Shown one piece after another: positions 1-8,008 of a DNA stretch of 64,000 bases. The notes beneath the pieces were generated by a model. That model was given only the letters and a program-made list of their open reading frames with translations. It ran no database searches and was not told where the DNA came from. Both the position numbers and the translations under genes were made by a program. Positions within the stretch are counted from its first letter, which is position 1, and every line of letters starts with the position of its first letter. Source of the stretch: QGON01 sp963691905 (lineage in GTDB: Bacteria > Pseudomonadota > Gammaproteobacteria > Chromatiales > Chromatiaceae); the NCBI GenBank assembly GCA_963691905.1, contig OY829893.1, positions 682,001 to 746,000 of the forward strand, written 5' to 3'.

Positions 1-954
1 CTCAGTCGCTTTGGTCAGGCCGATGTCTCTCTGCCGGGAGGCTGCGCCATTGGATCCCGTCCGGTAAATCTGCATATCGACGGCCTGCGGGCCATGGGTG
101 CCGACATCGATGTCGAAGGGGGTTATATCCGCGCCCGGGCGAAACGCCTGCATGGTGCGAGTATCGTCATGGACATGGTTTCCGTGACCGGCACAGAGAA
201 CCTGATGATGGCGGCGACCCTGGCCGATGGCACCTCGTTGATCGAGAATGCCGCGCGGGAGCCTGAAGTGGTGGATCTGGCGAACTGTCTGAACAAGATG
301 GGCGCCAAGGTGAGCGGTGCCGGCACCTCCACCATCACCATTGAGGGTGTGGAGAAGCTCATCGGCACCCATTACGATGTGCTGCCGGATCGCATTGAAA
401 CCGGTACCTACCTGGTGGCGGCTGCGATGACCGGTGGACGGGTAAAGGTGCGGGACACCTGCCCCGATCTGCTGGATGCAGTGACTCAGAAGCTGCGCGA
501 GGCGGGTGCTGATATCGAGGTTGGCAAGGACTGGATGACGCTGGATATGCAAGGCCGGCGGCCCAAGGCGGTGGATGTGCATACCGCACCCTATCCCGCG
601 TTCCCCACCGATATGCAGGCCCAGTTCACCGCACTGAATTCTGTGGCCGAAGGGGTGGGAACCGTCACCGAGACCGTTTTCGAGAATCGCTTCATGCATG
701 TGCAGGAGCTGCAGCGCATGGGTGCCAGGATTCGCGTTGAAGGCAATACGGCCATCTGTACCGGGGTGGAACGCCTGACCGGCGCGCCGGTGATGGCTAC
801 AGACCTGCGTGCTTCCGCCAGTCTGGTGCTGGCTGCACTGGTGGCGGATGGTGAGACGCTGGTGGATCGTATCTACCATATCGATCGTGGTTACCAGAAT
901 ATTGAAGAGAAACTCTCCGGACTGGGTGGCGAGATCCGGCGTATACCCAGTTGA
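1..954 (+). CDS. murA: UDP-N-acetylglucosamine 1-carboxyvinyltransferase MurA (5' truncated)
   Basis: Cytosolic enzyme that transfers enolpyruvate from PEP to UDP-GlcNAc, the first committed step of peptidoglycan synthesis. The reading frame is open from base 1, so the window edge cuts off roughly the first 100 residues; 317 codons remain of the usual ~420. The segment PGGCAIGSRPVNLH near the start holds the catalytic/fosfomycin-reactive cysteine, and the C-terminal part RASASLVLAALVADG is typical of the family. It is followed 18 bases later by hisG, an order common in Pseudomonas-like gammaproteobacteria. An internal ATG at 94 exists but the protein clearly continues upstream of it. Identification is secure; only the true start is missing. 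Confidence 0.97.
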   Translation, partial: LSRFGQADVSLPGGCAIGSRPVNLHIDGLRAMGADIDVEGGYIRARAKRLHGASIVMDMVSVTGTENLMMAATLADGTSLIENAAREPEVVDLANCLNKMGAKVSGAGTSTITIEGVEKLIGTHYDVLPDRIETGTYLVAAAMTGGRVKVRDTCPDLLDAVTQKLREAGADIEVGKDWMTLDMQGRRPKAVDVHTAPYPAFPTDMQAQFTALNSVAEGVGTVTETVFENRFMHVQELQRMGARIRVEGNTAICTGVERLTGAPVMATDLRASASLVLAALVADGETLVDRIYHIDRGYQNIEEKLSGLGGEIRRIPS

Positions 955-972
955 TGGTGTCAGGAAACGAAA

Positions 973-1632
973 ATGAAAAGCATGAAATTTGACGTACCTG
1001 TCACTATCGCACTCTCCAAGGGGCGTATCTTCAAACAGAGCCTGCCCTTGCTGGCATATGCCGGTATTGAGCCGCTGGACGATCCGGAGACCAGTCGCAA
1101 GCTGATCCTGGACACCAATCATGAACAGGTGAAACTGGTGATTATCCGCGCCACCGACGTGCCGACTTACGTCCAGTACGGGGCGGCGGATCTGGGAGTG
1201 GCCGGCAAGGATGTCCTGCTGGAGCATGGTGGTGAGGGACTCTATGAACCCCTCGACCTGAAGATCGCCTGCTGCCGTATGATGACCGCCGGTTTCAAGG
1301 ACGCAGTGGCCGGCAGGCCGGGACGTCTGCGAGTCGCCACCAAATATGTGAAGAGCGCCCAGCGCTACTACGCCTCACTGGGGCAGCAGGTGGAGATTAT
1401 CAAACTCTACGGCTCCATGGAGCTTGCGCCCATCGTCGGGTTGGCGGATCTGATCGTCGATCTGGTTGAGAGCGGCAACACCCTCAAGGCCAATGGGCTG
1501 GTGCCACTGAAACATATCGCCGATATCAGTTCCCGTTTGATCATCAACAAGGCTGCCTGGAAGATGAAACACGCCACGATGATGGCGCTGAAAGAGGCGA
1601 TGGCTGAGGTTGTAGCGCAGAATCAGGGGTGA
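973..1632 (+). CDS. hisG: ATP phosphoribosyltransferase, short (HisG-S) form
   Basis: Catalyses the first step of histidine biosynthesis, joining ATP and PRPP to phosphoribosyl-ATP. At 219 residues it is the short form, which lacks the C-terminal regulatory domain and in known systems needs the HisZ partner for activity; no hisZ lies in this window. The N-terminal VTIALSKGRIFKQSLPLL and the PRPP-binding DLIVDLVESGNTLKANGL are diagnostic. The start at 973 is preceded by an AGGAAA-type ribosome site; a second ATG at 982 would shorten it by three residues. It sits between murA and hisD and probably belongs to a hisG-hisD-hisC unit. Confidence 0.96.
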   Translation: MKSMKFDVPVTIALSKGRIFKQSLPLLAYAGIEPLDDPETSRKLILDTNHEQVKLVIIRATDVPTYVQYGAADLGVAGKDVLLEHGGEGLYEPLDLKIACCRMMTAGFKDAVAGRPGRLRVATKYVKSAQRYYASLGQQVEIIKLYGSMELAPIVGLADLIVDLVESGNTLKANGLVPLKHIADISSRLIINKAAWKMKHATMMALKEAMAEVVAQNQG

Positions 1633-1678
1633 TGCAGCGTACTTCAACGACCTCCAAAATTATATTGGGATCAAATCC

Positions 1679-2980
1679 ATGAGCGACATTCGCATACTGA
1701 ACACTGCTGACGATGGTTTTCAGTCGCAGTTGGATGCCCTGCTGGCCTGGGAGTCGGTATCCGACAAGTCGGTGAACGACACTGTCAATAATATCATCGA
1801 CGAGATTCGTGGGCGTGGTGATGCGGCACTGGTCGATTTTACCAATCGCTTCGACCGCTGGCAGGCTGAGAGCCCGGCGGATCTGGAGATCCCGCTGGAA
1901 CGGCTGGCGCAGGCCTGGCAGCGGATTCCCCAAGTGCAGCAGCAGGCACTGCAGGTTGCAGCGGGCCGGGTGCGTGCCTACGCCGAACATCAGAAGATGG
2001 AATCCTGGTCCTATACCGAAGCTGACGGCACACTGTTGGGGCAACAGGTGACCCCGCTGGAGCGGGTCGGGCTCTACGTGCCCGGCGGCAAGGCGGCTTA
2101 CCCCTCCTCAGTGTTGATGAATGCCATACCCGCCAAGGTGGCCGGTGTGCCGGAGCTGATCATGGTGGTGCCTACGCCGGGTGGCGAGCTGAATGAACTG
2201 GTGTTGGCGGCAGCCCACGTCTCCGGTGTGGACAGGGTCTTCGCCGTTGGCGGCGCCCAGGCGGTGGCTGCATTGGCCTACGGTACCGGATCGGTGCCGC
2301 CGGTGGACAAGATTGTCGGCCCAGGCAACATCTATGTTGCTACCGCCAAGCGGGCGGTATTCGGCCAGGTCGGCATCGATATGGTGGCTGGACCTTCTGA
2401 AATCCTGGTGGTCTGCGACGGCAAGACCGATCCTGACTGGATCGCCATGGATCTCTTCTCCCAGGCGGAACACGATGAGGATGCACAGTCGATCCTGGTC
2501 TGCCCGGATGCCGACTATATCGCCCAAGTGGCCGCGAGCATCGACAAACTGTTGCCCACCATGGAGCGCCGGGAGATCATCGCCACAGCGCTGCGGGTGC
2601 GTGGTGCGCTGGTTCAGACTCGTGATATGGATGAGGCGGTGGAGGTGGCGAACTTCATCGCACCAGAACATCTAGAGTTGTCGGTGGAGGATCCGCAAGC
2701 GATGGCAAAGCGGATCCGCCATGCCGGGGCGATCTTCCTGGGACGCTATACCGCCGAGGCGATGGGTGACTACTGTGCCGGTCCCAACCATGTGCTGCCC
2801 ACCTCCCGCACCGCTCGCTTCTCCTCGCCCTTGGGTGTGTATGATTTTCAGAAGCGCTCCAGCCTGATTTTTGCCTCGGCCGCAGGGGCGGTGACCATGG
2901 CGGAGACCGCCTCGGTGCTGGCTCGTGGCGAGGGCCTAACGGCCCATGCGCGCTCCGCAGAGTATCGCGGGAAAAAATGA
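1679..2980 (+). CDS. hisD: Histidinol dehydrogenase
   Basis: Zinc enzyme that oxidises L-histidinol twice with NAD to give histidine, the last two steps of the pathway. Length 433 is normal. Visible signatures include VGPGNIYVATAKRAVFGQVG and the metal/active-site stretch around AEHDEDAQS, plus AGPNHVLPTSRTARF near the C-terminus. It is 46 bases downstream of hisG, and its TGA overlaps the ATG of the next small gene (ATGATG at 2977), which implies translational coupling. Confidence 0.97.
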   Translation: MSDIRILNTADDGFQSQLDALLAWESVSDKSVNDTVNNIIDEIRGRGDAALVDFTNRFDRWQAESPADLEIPLERLAQAWQRIPQVQQQALQVAAGRVRAYAEHQKMESWSYTEADGTLLGQQVTPLERVGLYVPGGKAAYPSSVLMNAIPAKVAGVPELIMVVPTPGGELNELVLAAAHVSGVDRVFAVGGAQAVAALAYGTGSVPPVDKIVGPGNIYVATAKRAVFGQVGIDMVAGPSEILVVCDGKTDPDWIAMDLFSQAEHDEDAQSILVCPDADYIAQVAASIDKLLPTMERREIIATALRVRGALVQTRDMDEAVEVANFIAPEHLELSVEDPQAMAKRIRHAGAIFLGRYTAEAMGDYCAGPNHVLPTSRTARFSSPLGVYDFQKRSSLIFASAAGAVTMAETASVLARGEGLTAHARSAEYRGKK

Positions 2981-3201
2981 TGGTATCGGTGGTCACCCGA
3001 TCGGTGATTACCTGTCCCAAGTGCGGGCATCTGGCCGAAGAGGAGATGCCGACAGATGCCTGTCAGTGGTATTACGAATGCGCCGGTTGTGGTGAACTGC
3101 TGCGGCCAAAGCCGGGGGATTGCTGTGTCTTCTGCTCTTACGGCAGCGTGCCCTGTCCGCCGGTTCAGCAGGAGGGCGGCTGTTGCGGGACTGAATCATA
3201 G
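2977..3201 (+). CDS. Small cysteine-rich protein with GDCCVFCSYG motif
   Basis: A 74-residue protein with nine cysteines besides a CGG-type cluster: an N-terminal CPKCGH pair, a central CAGC pair (residues ~29-32) and a C-terminal GDCCVFCSYGSVPCPP block. The paired CxxC motifs look like a zinc ribbon or other metal/thiol site. I recognise the GDCCVFCSYG block as a recurring uncharacterised family in proteobacteria, but know no established function. It overlaps the hisD stop codon by four bases, so it is read in the his unit; whether this reflects a role in histidine synthesis or mere hitchhiking cannot be told. Two adjacent ATGs (2977, 2980) could both serve as start. Confidence 0.8.
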   Translation: MMVSVVTRSVITCPKCGHLAEEEMPTDACQWYYECAGCGELLRPKPGDCCVFCSYGSVPCPPVQQEGGCCGTES

Positions 3202-3246
3202 ACGGTGTGGCTGGCAGTTTAGCTGAACATCCCGACAGAGTAAGCG

Positions 3247-4329
3247 ATGAGTGAGAACGAAAAACTGAACCAGTGGGTGCGCTCCGAGATCCGCGCGCTC
3301 TCCGCCTATCATGTGCCGGACCCCGGTGACATGATCAAGCTCGATGCCATGGAGAATCCCTACACCTGGCCGGATGAGTTGCGCCGGGAGTGGCTCGACC
3401 TGCTGGCGGGGGTGGATGTAAACCGATACCCCGACCCTCAGGCCGCCGACTTGAAGGCGCGGCTGCGGGTTTCGATGTCGGTTCCCGAGGACGCGGATAT
3501 CATCCTCGGTAACGGTTCCGATGAGCTGATCCAGATGCTGGCGATGAGTGTTGCGGCCCCCGGCCGGACAGTGTTGTCGGTGGATCCCGGATTTGTCATG
3601 TACCGCATGATCGCTACCTTCTGTGGAATGCGTTATGCGGGGGTGCCGCTCAACGGGGATGACTTCAGTCTCGATCTGGAAACCCTGCTGGCGGTTATCG
3701 AAAAAGAGCAGCCGGCGCTGATCTTTCTTGCCTATCCGAACAATCCTACCGGCAACCTGTTTGCCAAAAACGCCATCCAGGATGTTATCGAGGCGGCCCC
3801 CGGTCTGGTGGTGATCGATGAGGCCTACGCGCCTTTTACCGATGAGAGTTTCATGGCTCGCCTGGGCGAGTTCGACAATCTTCTGGTAATGCGCACCGTC
3901 TCCAAGATGGGGTTGGCAGGTCTGCGACTGGGATTGCTGGCGGGTCCGGCAGACTGGTTAGGAGAGGTGGAAAAGACTCGTCTGCCCTACAACATCAATG
4001 TGCTGACCCAGGTCAGTGCTGAATTTGCCTTGGCCCACCAGCCGGTGTTCGATGAGCAGACCTGTGCCGTTCGTGAGGCGCGCGGGGAACTGTTTGCCGA
4101 ACTCGAAGGGATAGAGGGCGTGACCCCCTATCCATCCGACGCCAACTTTATCCTGCTGCGTGTCCCACAGGGCAGGGCGCTCTCCCTGTTTGAGGACCTG
4201 AAGGGGAGAAGCGTGTTGGTTAAGAATCTGCATGGCGCCCACCCGCTATTGGAGGACTGCCTACGGGTCACCGTGGGGACGCCGGGTGAAAACTCGGCCT
4301 TTCTTTCTGCGATATCCGCTTTACTTTGA
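3247..4329 (+). CDS. hisC: Histidinol-phosphate aminotransferase
   Basis: PLP-dependent transaminase converting imidazole-acetol phosphate to histidinol phosphate. 360 residues, fold type I. FLAYPNNPTGNLF (~res 158-170), VVIDEAYAPF with the PLP-binding Asp/Tyr, and TVSKMGLAGLRLG with the Schiff-base lysine near residue 220 are all intact. It completes the local hisG-hisD-hisC group, the remaining his genes being elsewhere as is usual when his genes lie behind murA. Start ATG at 3247 follows an AGAGTAAGCG site. Confidence 0.96.
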   Translation: MSENEKLNQWVRSEIRALSAYHVPDPGDMIKLDAMENPYTWPDELRREWLDLLAGVDVNRYPDPQAADLKARLRVSMSVPEDADIILGNGSDELIQMLAMSVAAPGRTVLSVDPGFVMYRMIATFCGMRYAGVPLNGDDFSLDLETLLAVIEKEQPALIFLAYPNNPTGNLFAKNAIQDVIEAAPGLVVIDEAYAPFTDESFMARLGEFDNLLVMRTVSKMGLAGLRLGLLAGPADWLGEVEKTRLPYNINVLTQVSAEFALAHQPVFDEQTCAVREARGELFAELEGIEGVTPYPSDANFILLRVPQGRALSLFEDLKGRSVLVKNLHGAHPLLEDCLRVTVGTPGENSAFLSAISALL

Positions 4330-4457
4330 CGTATATCATTTGAAGCTTCCTTAGGCTGAAGTAGTTTCCCTTGGGCGGCTAAGGGATTACCCGAATCGGC
4401 ATCCCAGCCGGCCAAAAAAGAATAACTCCTGAAGTCCGTAGTTTGGAGGAGCCTCAA
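4330..4457 (+). promoter_or_regulatory. hisC-fadL-like spacer with structured leader
   Basis: The 128-base gap contains a small hairpin TCCCTT-8 nt-AAGGGA at 4367-4386 and a second GC-rich inverted region (CCGAATCGG, CCAGCCGG) before an A-run, then the GGAGGA ribosome site of the porin gene. It could be a transcribed structured leader or a weak terminator for the his unit. I could not match it to a riboswitch class. Confidence 0.3.
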
Positions 4458-5732
4458 ATGAAAAAATATGTCCTATCGCTTGCTCTATTGGTAAGTGTTT
4501 CTCTCTCAGTACCTGTTGAAGCGACCAACGGTTACTGGACCCACGGTTATGGGCCAAAATCGAAATCGATGGCCGGTGCCTGTGTCGCAATGGCTTTTGG
4601 CGCCATGTGCGCGGCGAGCAATCCGGCCTCCCTGGCGGTGGTCGGTAACCGCATCGAAGTGGGTGCCTCACTGTTTGCCCCCAAACGGGGTTATACCGCT
4701 GACGCCAACCTCCCGCCGGGAATGTCGCCTATTGAGCCGGGCAAGGTTGAAAGTGAAAACGATCTCTTTCTTATTCCCCATTTCGCAGCCAACTATATGT
4801 TGGATGAGGTCAGCTCCATCGGCATTGCCATCGGTGGCAATGGTGGTATGAATACCGAGTACGACAGAGCGGTATTTGCACGTTTCAATCCGACGGGTGA
4901 TCCCCAGTTCGATGCATCGAGTCCCACCGGCATCGATCTGAAGCAGATGTTTATCGGCATCAGTTATTCGCGTTTGCTGAATGAGCAGCACTCGATCGGT
5001 ATTACACCGATCATTTCGATTCAGTCGTTCTCGGCGACCGGGCTGGAGCCCTTTAAACTGATGTCTGAATCGCCTGACAGCGTTACCGATAATGGCACCG
5101 ATGTCTCATACGGCGGCGGGTTGCGTGTGGGCTGGCTGTGGCAATTCGACGAACAGTTGAAGATCGGCGCCTCCTATCAGACCAAGTTGTGGATGAGCGA
5201 TTTCGACAAATACAAAGGACTGTTTGCGGATCAGGGCAACTTTGATATTCCCGCCAATTTTGATCTGGGTTTCTCCTATATATTTTTACCGGACTGGACC
5301 TTCTCCTTCGATTTTCAGCGCATTCTCTTCTCCGGCGTCAACGCGATCGGCAACTCCTCGGTCGGTCCCGTTCCGCCGCTGATGGGGTCGGATGAGGGTT
5401 ACGGATTCGGCTGGGATGACATGAACGTCTACAAATTTGGCCTGCAGTGGCTCTACAGTCAGGATCTGACACTCCGGGCCGGTTTCAGCCAGGCTTCCAA
5501 GCCTTTCGAGAACCAACAGGCGCTCTTCAACATCCTGGCGCCAGCCGTGGTTCGACAGCACTACACTGCTGGTTTTGGCTGGAGACTGGAGAGCGAGAGC
5601 GAGATCAATGTCTCTTTCATGTATGCACCGGAAGAGAGTGTGGGCGGCACGAACCCGATGACAGGTCCCCAGACCGGTGAGATCTGGATGAGTCAGTGGG
5701 AGATAGAGGTGGGTTGGGCTACCAGTTTCTAG
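4458..5732 (+). CDS. OmpP1/FadL-family outer-membrane transport protein
   Basis: Predicted 424-residue outer-membrane beta-barrel that imports hydrophobic compounds such as long-chain fatty acids or aromatic hydrocarbons. A signal peptide MKKYVLSLALLVSVSLSVPVEA is followed by NGYWTHGYGPKSKSMAGA, the N-terminal hatch segment (NPA motif: AASNPASLAVVG) typical of FadL relatives. The C-terminus ends EIEVGWATSF, a beta-signal with terminal Phe. I choose ATG 4458 because a GGAGGA box lies 8-10 bases upstream; an in-frame TTG at 4443 overlaps that box. It interrupts the otherwise common hisC-algW neighbourhood. Substrate cannot be assigned. Confidence 0.9.
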   Translation: MKKYVLSLALLVSVSLSVPVEATNGYWTHGYGPKSKSMAGACVAMAFGAMCAASNPASLAVVGNRIEVGASLFAPKRGYTADANLPPGMSPIEPGKVESENDLFLIPHFAANYMLDEVSSIGIAIGGNGGMNTEYDRAVFARFNPTGDPQFDASSPTGIDLKQMFIGISYSRLLNEQHSIGITPIISIQSFSATGLEPFKLMSESPDSVTDNGTDVSYGGGLRVGWLWQFDEQLKIGASYQTKLWMSDFDKYKGLFADQGNFDIPANFDLGFSYIFLPDWTFSFDFQRILFSGVNAIGNSSVGPVPPLMGSDEGYGFGWDDMNVYKFGLQWLYSQDLTLRAGFSQASKPFENQQALFNILAPAVVRQHYTAGFGWRLESESEINVSFMYAPEESVGGTNPMTGPQTGEIWMSQWEIEVGWATSF

Positions 5733-6130
5733 ATAAAGAAGGTGACAGGTTACAGGTATCAGGATCGTTTTGATTTTCCCTCCCCGCGGGGAGGGAGCCA
5801 TTCTGTAGTTTTGTAGGCCGGTTCAAGCGTAGCGGAACCGGCAACCTCAATCGTTCATCAAAGCCCGAATGCCCGATCCGCTACGCTTGATCGGGCCTAC
5901 GCACTTTCAGTTAGCAAAGAGAGCTTGCATCCGGTAGCACCGGATACATACTTGTTTCTCCTTTCTCCTTTCTCCTTTCTCCTTTCTCCTGCCACCTGTT
6001 TACCCAGTTCCCAGAGGGACACCCCAGAGCCTTCTATGTATAATCCGACGCGTTCGCGGCGTGATTTGCACCGGGTCGTATCTGCAAATCCGCTTTGTAC
6101 GGATGCACCTGTCGAGAAAGTAAAATAACT
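5733..6130. repeat. 398-bp spacer: heptad tracts flanking a REP-like palindrome (copy A)
   Basis: No gene is seen. The spacer has three parts. At 5741-5763 there are three heptamers GGTGACA, GGTTACA, GGTATCA. At 5813-5901 lies copy A of the dispersed palindrome: GTAGGCCGGTTCAAGCG plus AGCGGAACCGGC, then GCCCGATCCGCTACGCTT plus the reverse GATCGGGCCTAC. At 5955-5989 are five perfect copies of TTTCTCC, the reverse complement of GGAGAAA. Heptads thus flank the palindrome in inverted orientation. The last ~100 bases must hold the leader and weak ribosome site of the amidotransferase gene. Confidence 0.8.
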
Positions 6131-8008
6131 ATGTGCGGTATTGCCGGCTTCATCCTTAATAATCCCATCGAATCCCCCCAGGCCCTGCTGAAGCAGATGG
6201 CGGATCAGATCGTCTATCGCGGTCCTGACGATGAGGGGTATTACGCCACCGACAGCGGAGACGGGCGCTACAGCGTCGGGCTGGCCCACCGCCGCCTCTC
6301 CATCATTGACCTCGGTGGCGGACATCAGCCGATGGCCAATCACCGCGCTACCACCCAGGTGGTCTTCAACGGCGAGATCTACAACTACCGGGAGCTACGA
6401 GGGGAGCTGGAGTCCAAGGGTTACGTTTTCCACACCACCTCTGATACCGAGTCTCTGCTCGCCGCCTATGACGAGTGGGGCGAGGACTGCGTCGACAAGC
6501 TGGAGGGCATGTTCGCCTTTGCCATCTGGGATGAGGAACGCCAGCAGCTCTTTATCGCCCGGGATCGCTTCGGCAAGAAGCCCTTCTACTTCTGGCGCAG
6601 GGGTGACGAGTTTATTTTCGGCTCCGAGATCAAGAACCTGCTGGTGCATGAGCGGGTTGCCCGGGAGGTTGATCGGAGCGCAGTCTGGGACTATCTGGCC
6701 TACCGCTATGTGCCTTGGCCCCGTACCCTTTTTCAGGGGATCGAAAAGCTGCCGCCTGGCTCATGCGCAGTGTGGAAAAACGGTGAATTTGCGGTGCGCC
6801 GCTACTACACGCCCCCGGATCGCGACCCCAGCCGCTCCACTGTCTCAGTGGCAGACCCGGTGGCCGGTTTCATGCGGGAACTGGATCAGGCAGTGGAGAG
6901 CCGCATGGTGGCGGACGTGCCCTTTGGCGCCTTTCTCTCCGGCGGCATCGACTCATCCGCAATCGTGGGGCTGATGAGCCGGCACAGCAACGAGCCGATC
7001 AAAACCTTCTCCGTGGGTTTTCAGGAGTCTACCTACAGTGAATTGGGTTATGCCAAGAGCATTGCCGATCAGTTCAATACCGACCACCATGAACTGACTG
7101 TCTCCCAGGCCCACCTGATGGATGAGTTGCCCAAGCTGGTGCGCTTTCGTGATGCGCCGGTAGCCGAGCCCTCTGATATCCCCATCTACCTGCTGTCGCT
7201 GGAGGCGCGCAAGACGGTGAAGATGGTGCTCACAGGCGAGGGCGCTGACGAGTTTCTGGGGGGTTATCCCAAGCACGGTTTCGATCGTTACGCGGAATAT
7301 TACCGATATGTGCCTGACTTGCTGCAGGGGCCGATCAACAGTCTGGTCAACGCATTGCCCTACAAGTTTCGCCGGGTTAAGACCGCCGTGGCCAACCTGA
7401 GCCTGAAACAATGGGAGGAGCGCATGCCGCGCTGGTTCGGCGCGCTCAACTGGCGCGACAGGGAGGCCCTGGCTGCCTTCCGCGTCGACGGTTACAAGGG
7501 TTTCGAAGGGCCGCCCTACGACGTGGCTGCCGACAACAGCAATCTGCGCCGGATCCTCTATTTCGACCAGACCAGCTGGCTGCCGGACAACCTGCTGGAG
7601 CGTGGCGACCGCATGACGATGGCTGCCTCCCTGGAGGCGCGTATGCCTTTCATGGACCACAATCTTGCCGCCTATATCTCCTCCCTGCCGGACGACTGCC
7701 GCATCCGCAACGGTAGTACCAAGTGGATGCTGCGGGAGGGCATGAAACAGATCCTGCCGGAGTCGATTCTGGAACGGCCCAAGGTGGGGTTCCGGGTGCC
7801 GGTGAACGAGTGGTTTCAGGGTCCGATGAGGGATTACCTCTGCGACCATATTCTGAGTGCCGACTCCCGTACCGCAGCCTACTTCAACCGGCCGGTATTG
7901 GAGCGCTACGTCAACGACCACGTCAATGGTGTGCAGAACCACGAAAAACTGCTCTGGGCGCTGCTCAACCTTGAGATATGGCACCGCGAATACGGGATGT
8001 CCGCATGA
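6131..8008 (+). CDS. AsnB-type glutamine amidotransferase (exopolysaccharide-associated asparagine synthase family)
   Basis: 625-residue class II glutamine amidotransferase fused to an asparagine-synthetase domain. Cys2 of MCGIAGFILNN is the N-terminal nucleophile, so ATG 6131 must be the start; an upstream in-frame extension from 6095 would destroy the active site. The ATP-pyrophosphatase loop FLSGGIDSSAIVGL is near residue 270. Members of this length beside heparinase-like and deacetylase genes are usually found in exosortase/EPS clusters, where they probably amidate a uronic acid or sugar rather than make asparagine; that role is inferred from context. The stop overlaps the next start (ATGA), so the two are coupled. 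No exosortase gene is in the window. Confidence 0.9.
   Translation: MCGIAGFILNNPIESPQALLKQMADQIVYRGPDDEGYYATDSGDGRYSVGLAHRRLSIIDLGGGHQPMANHRATTQVVFNGEIYNYRELRGELESKGYVFHTTSDTESLLAAYDEWGEDCVDKLEGMFAFAIWDEERQQLFIARDRFGKKPFYFWRRGDEFIFGSEIKNLLVHERVAREVDRSAVWDYLAYRYVPWPRTLFQGIEKLPPGSCAVWKNGEFAVRRYYTPPDRDPSRSTVSVADPVAGFMRELDQAVESRMVADVPFGAFLSGGIDSSAIVGLMSRHSNEPIKTFSVGFQESTYSELGYAKSIADQFNTDHHELTVSQAHLMDELPKLVRFRDAPVAEPSDIPIYLLSLEARKTVKMVLTGEGADEFLGGYPKHGFDRYAEYYRYVPDLLQGPINSLVNALPYKFRRVKTAVANLSLKQWEERMPRWFGALNWRDREALAAFRVDGYKGFEGPPYDVAADNSNLRRILYFDQTSWLPDNLLERGDRMTMAASLEARMPFMDHNLAAYISSLPDDCRIRNGSTKWMLREGMKQILPESILERPKVGFRVPVNEWFQGPMRDYLCDHILSADSRTAAYFNRPVLERYVNDHVNGVQNHEKLLWALLNLEIWHREYGMSA

Noticed and set aside
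4330..4457. Possible riboswitch before the FadL-like gene
   Set aside because: Some paired strings, but no match by eye to c-di-GMP, TPP, cobalamin or other known aptamer cores; kept only as an unassigned leader.
5955..5989. Possible CRISPR array or phase-variable microsatellite
   Set aside because: Seven-base units without spacers are not CRISPR, and the tract is outside any reading frame or clear promoter; treated as part of the composite repeat.
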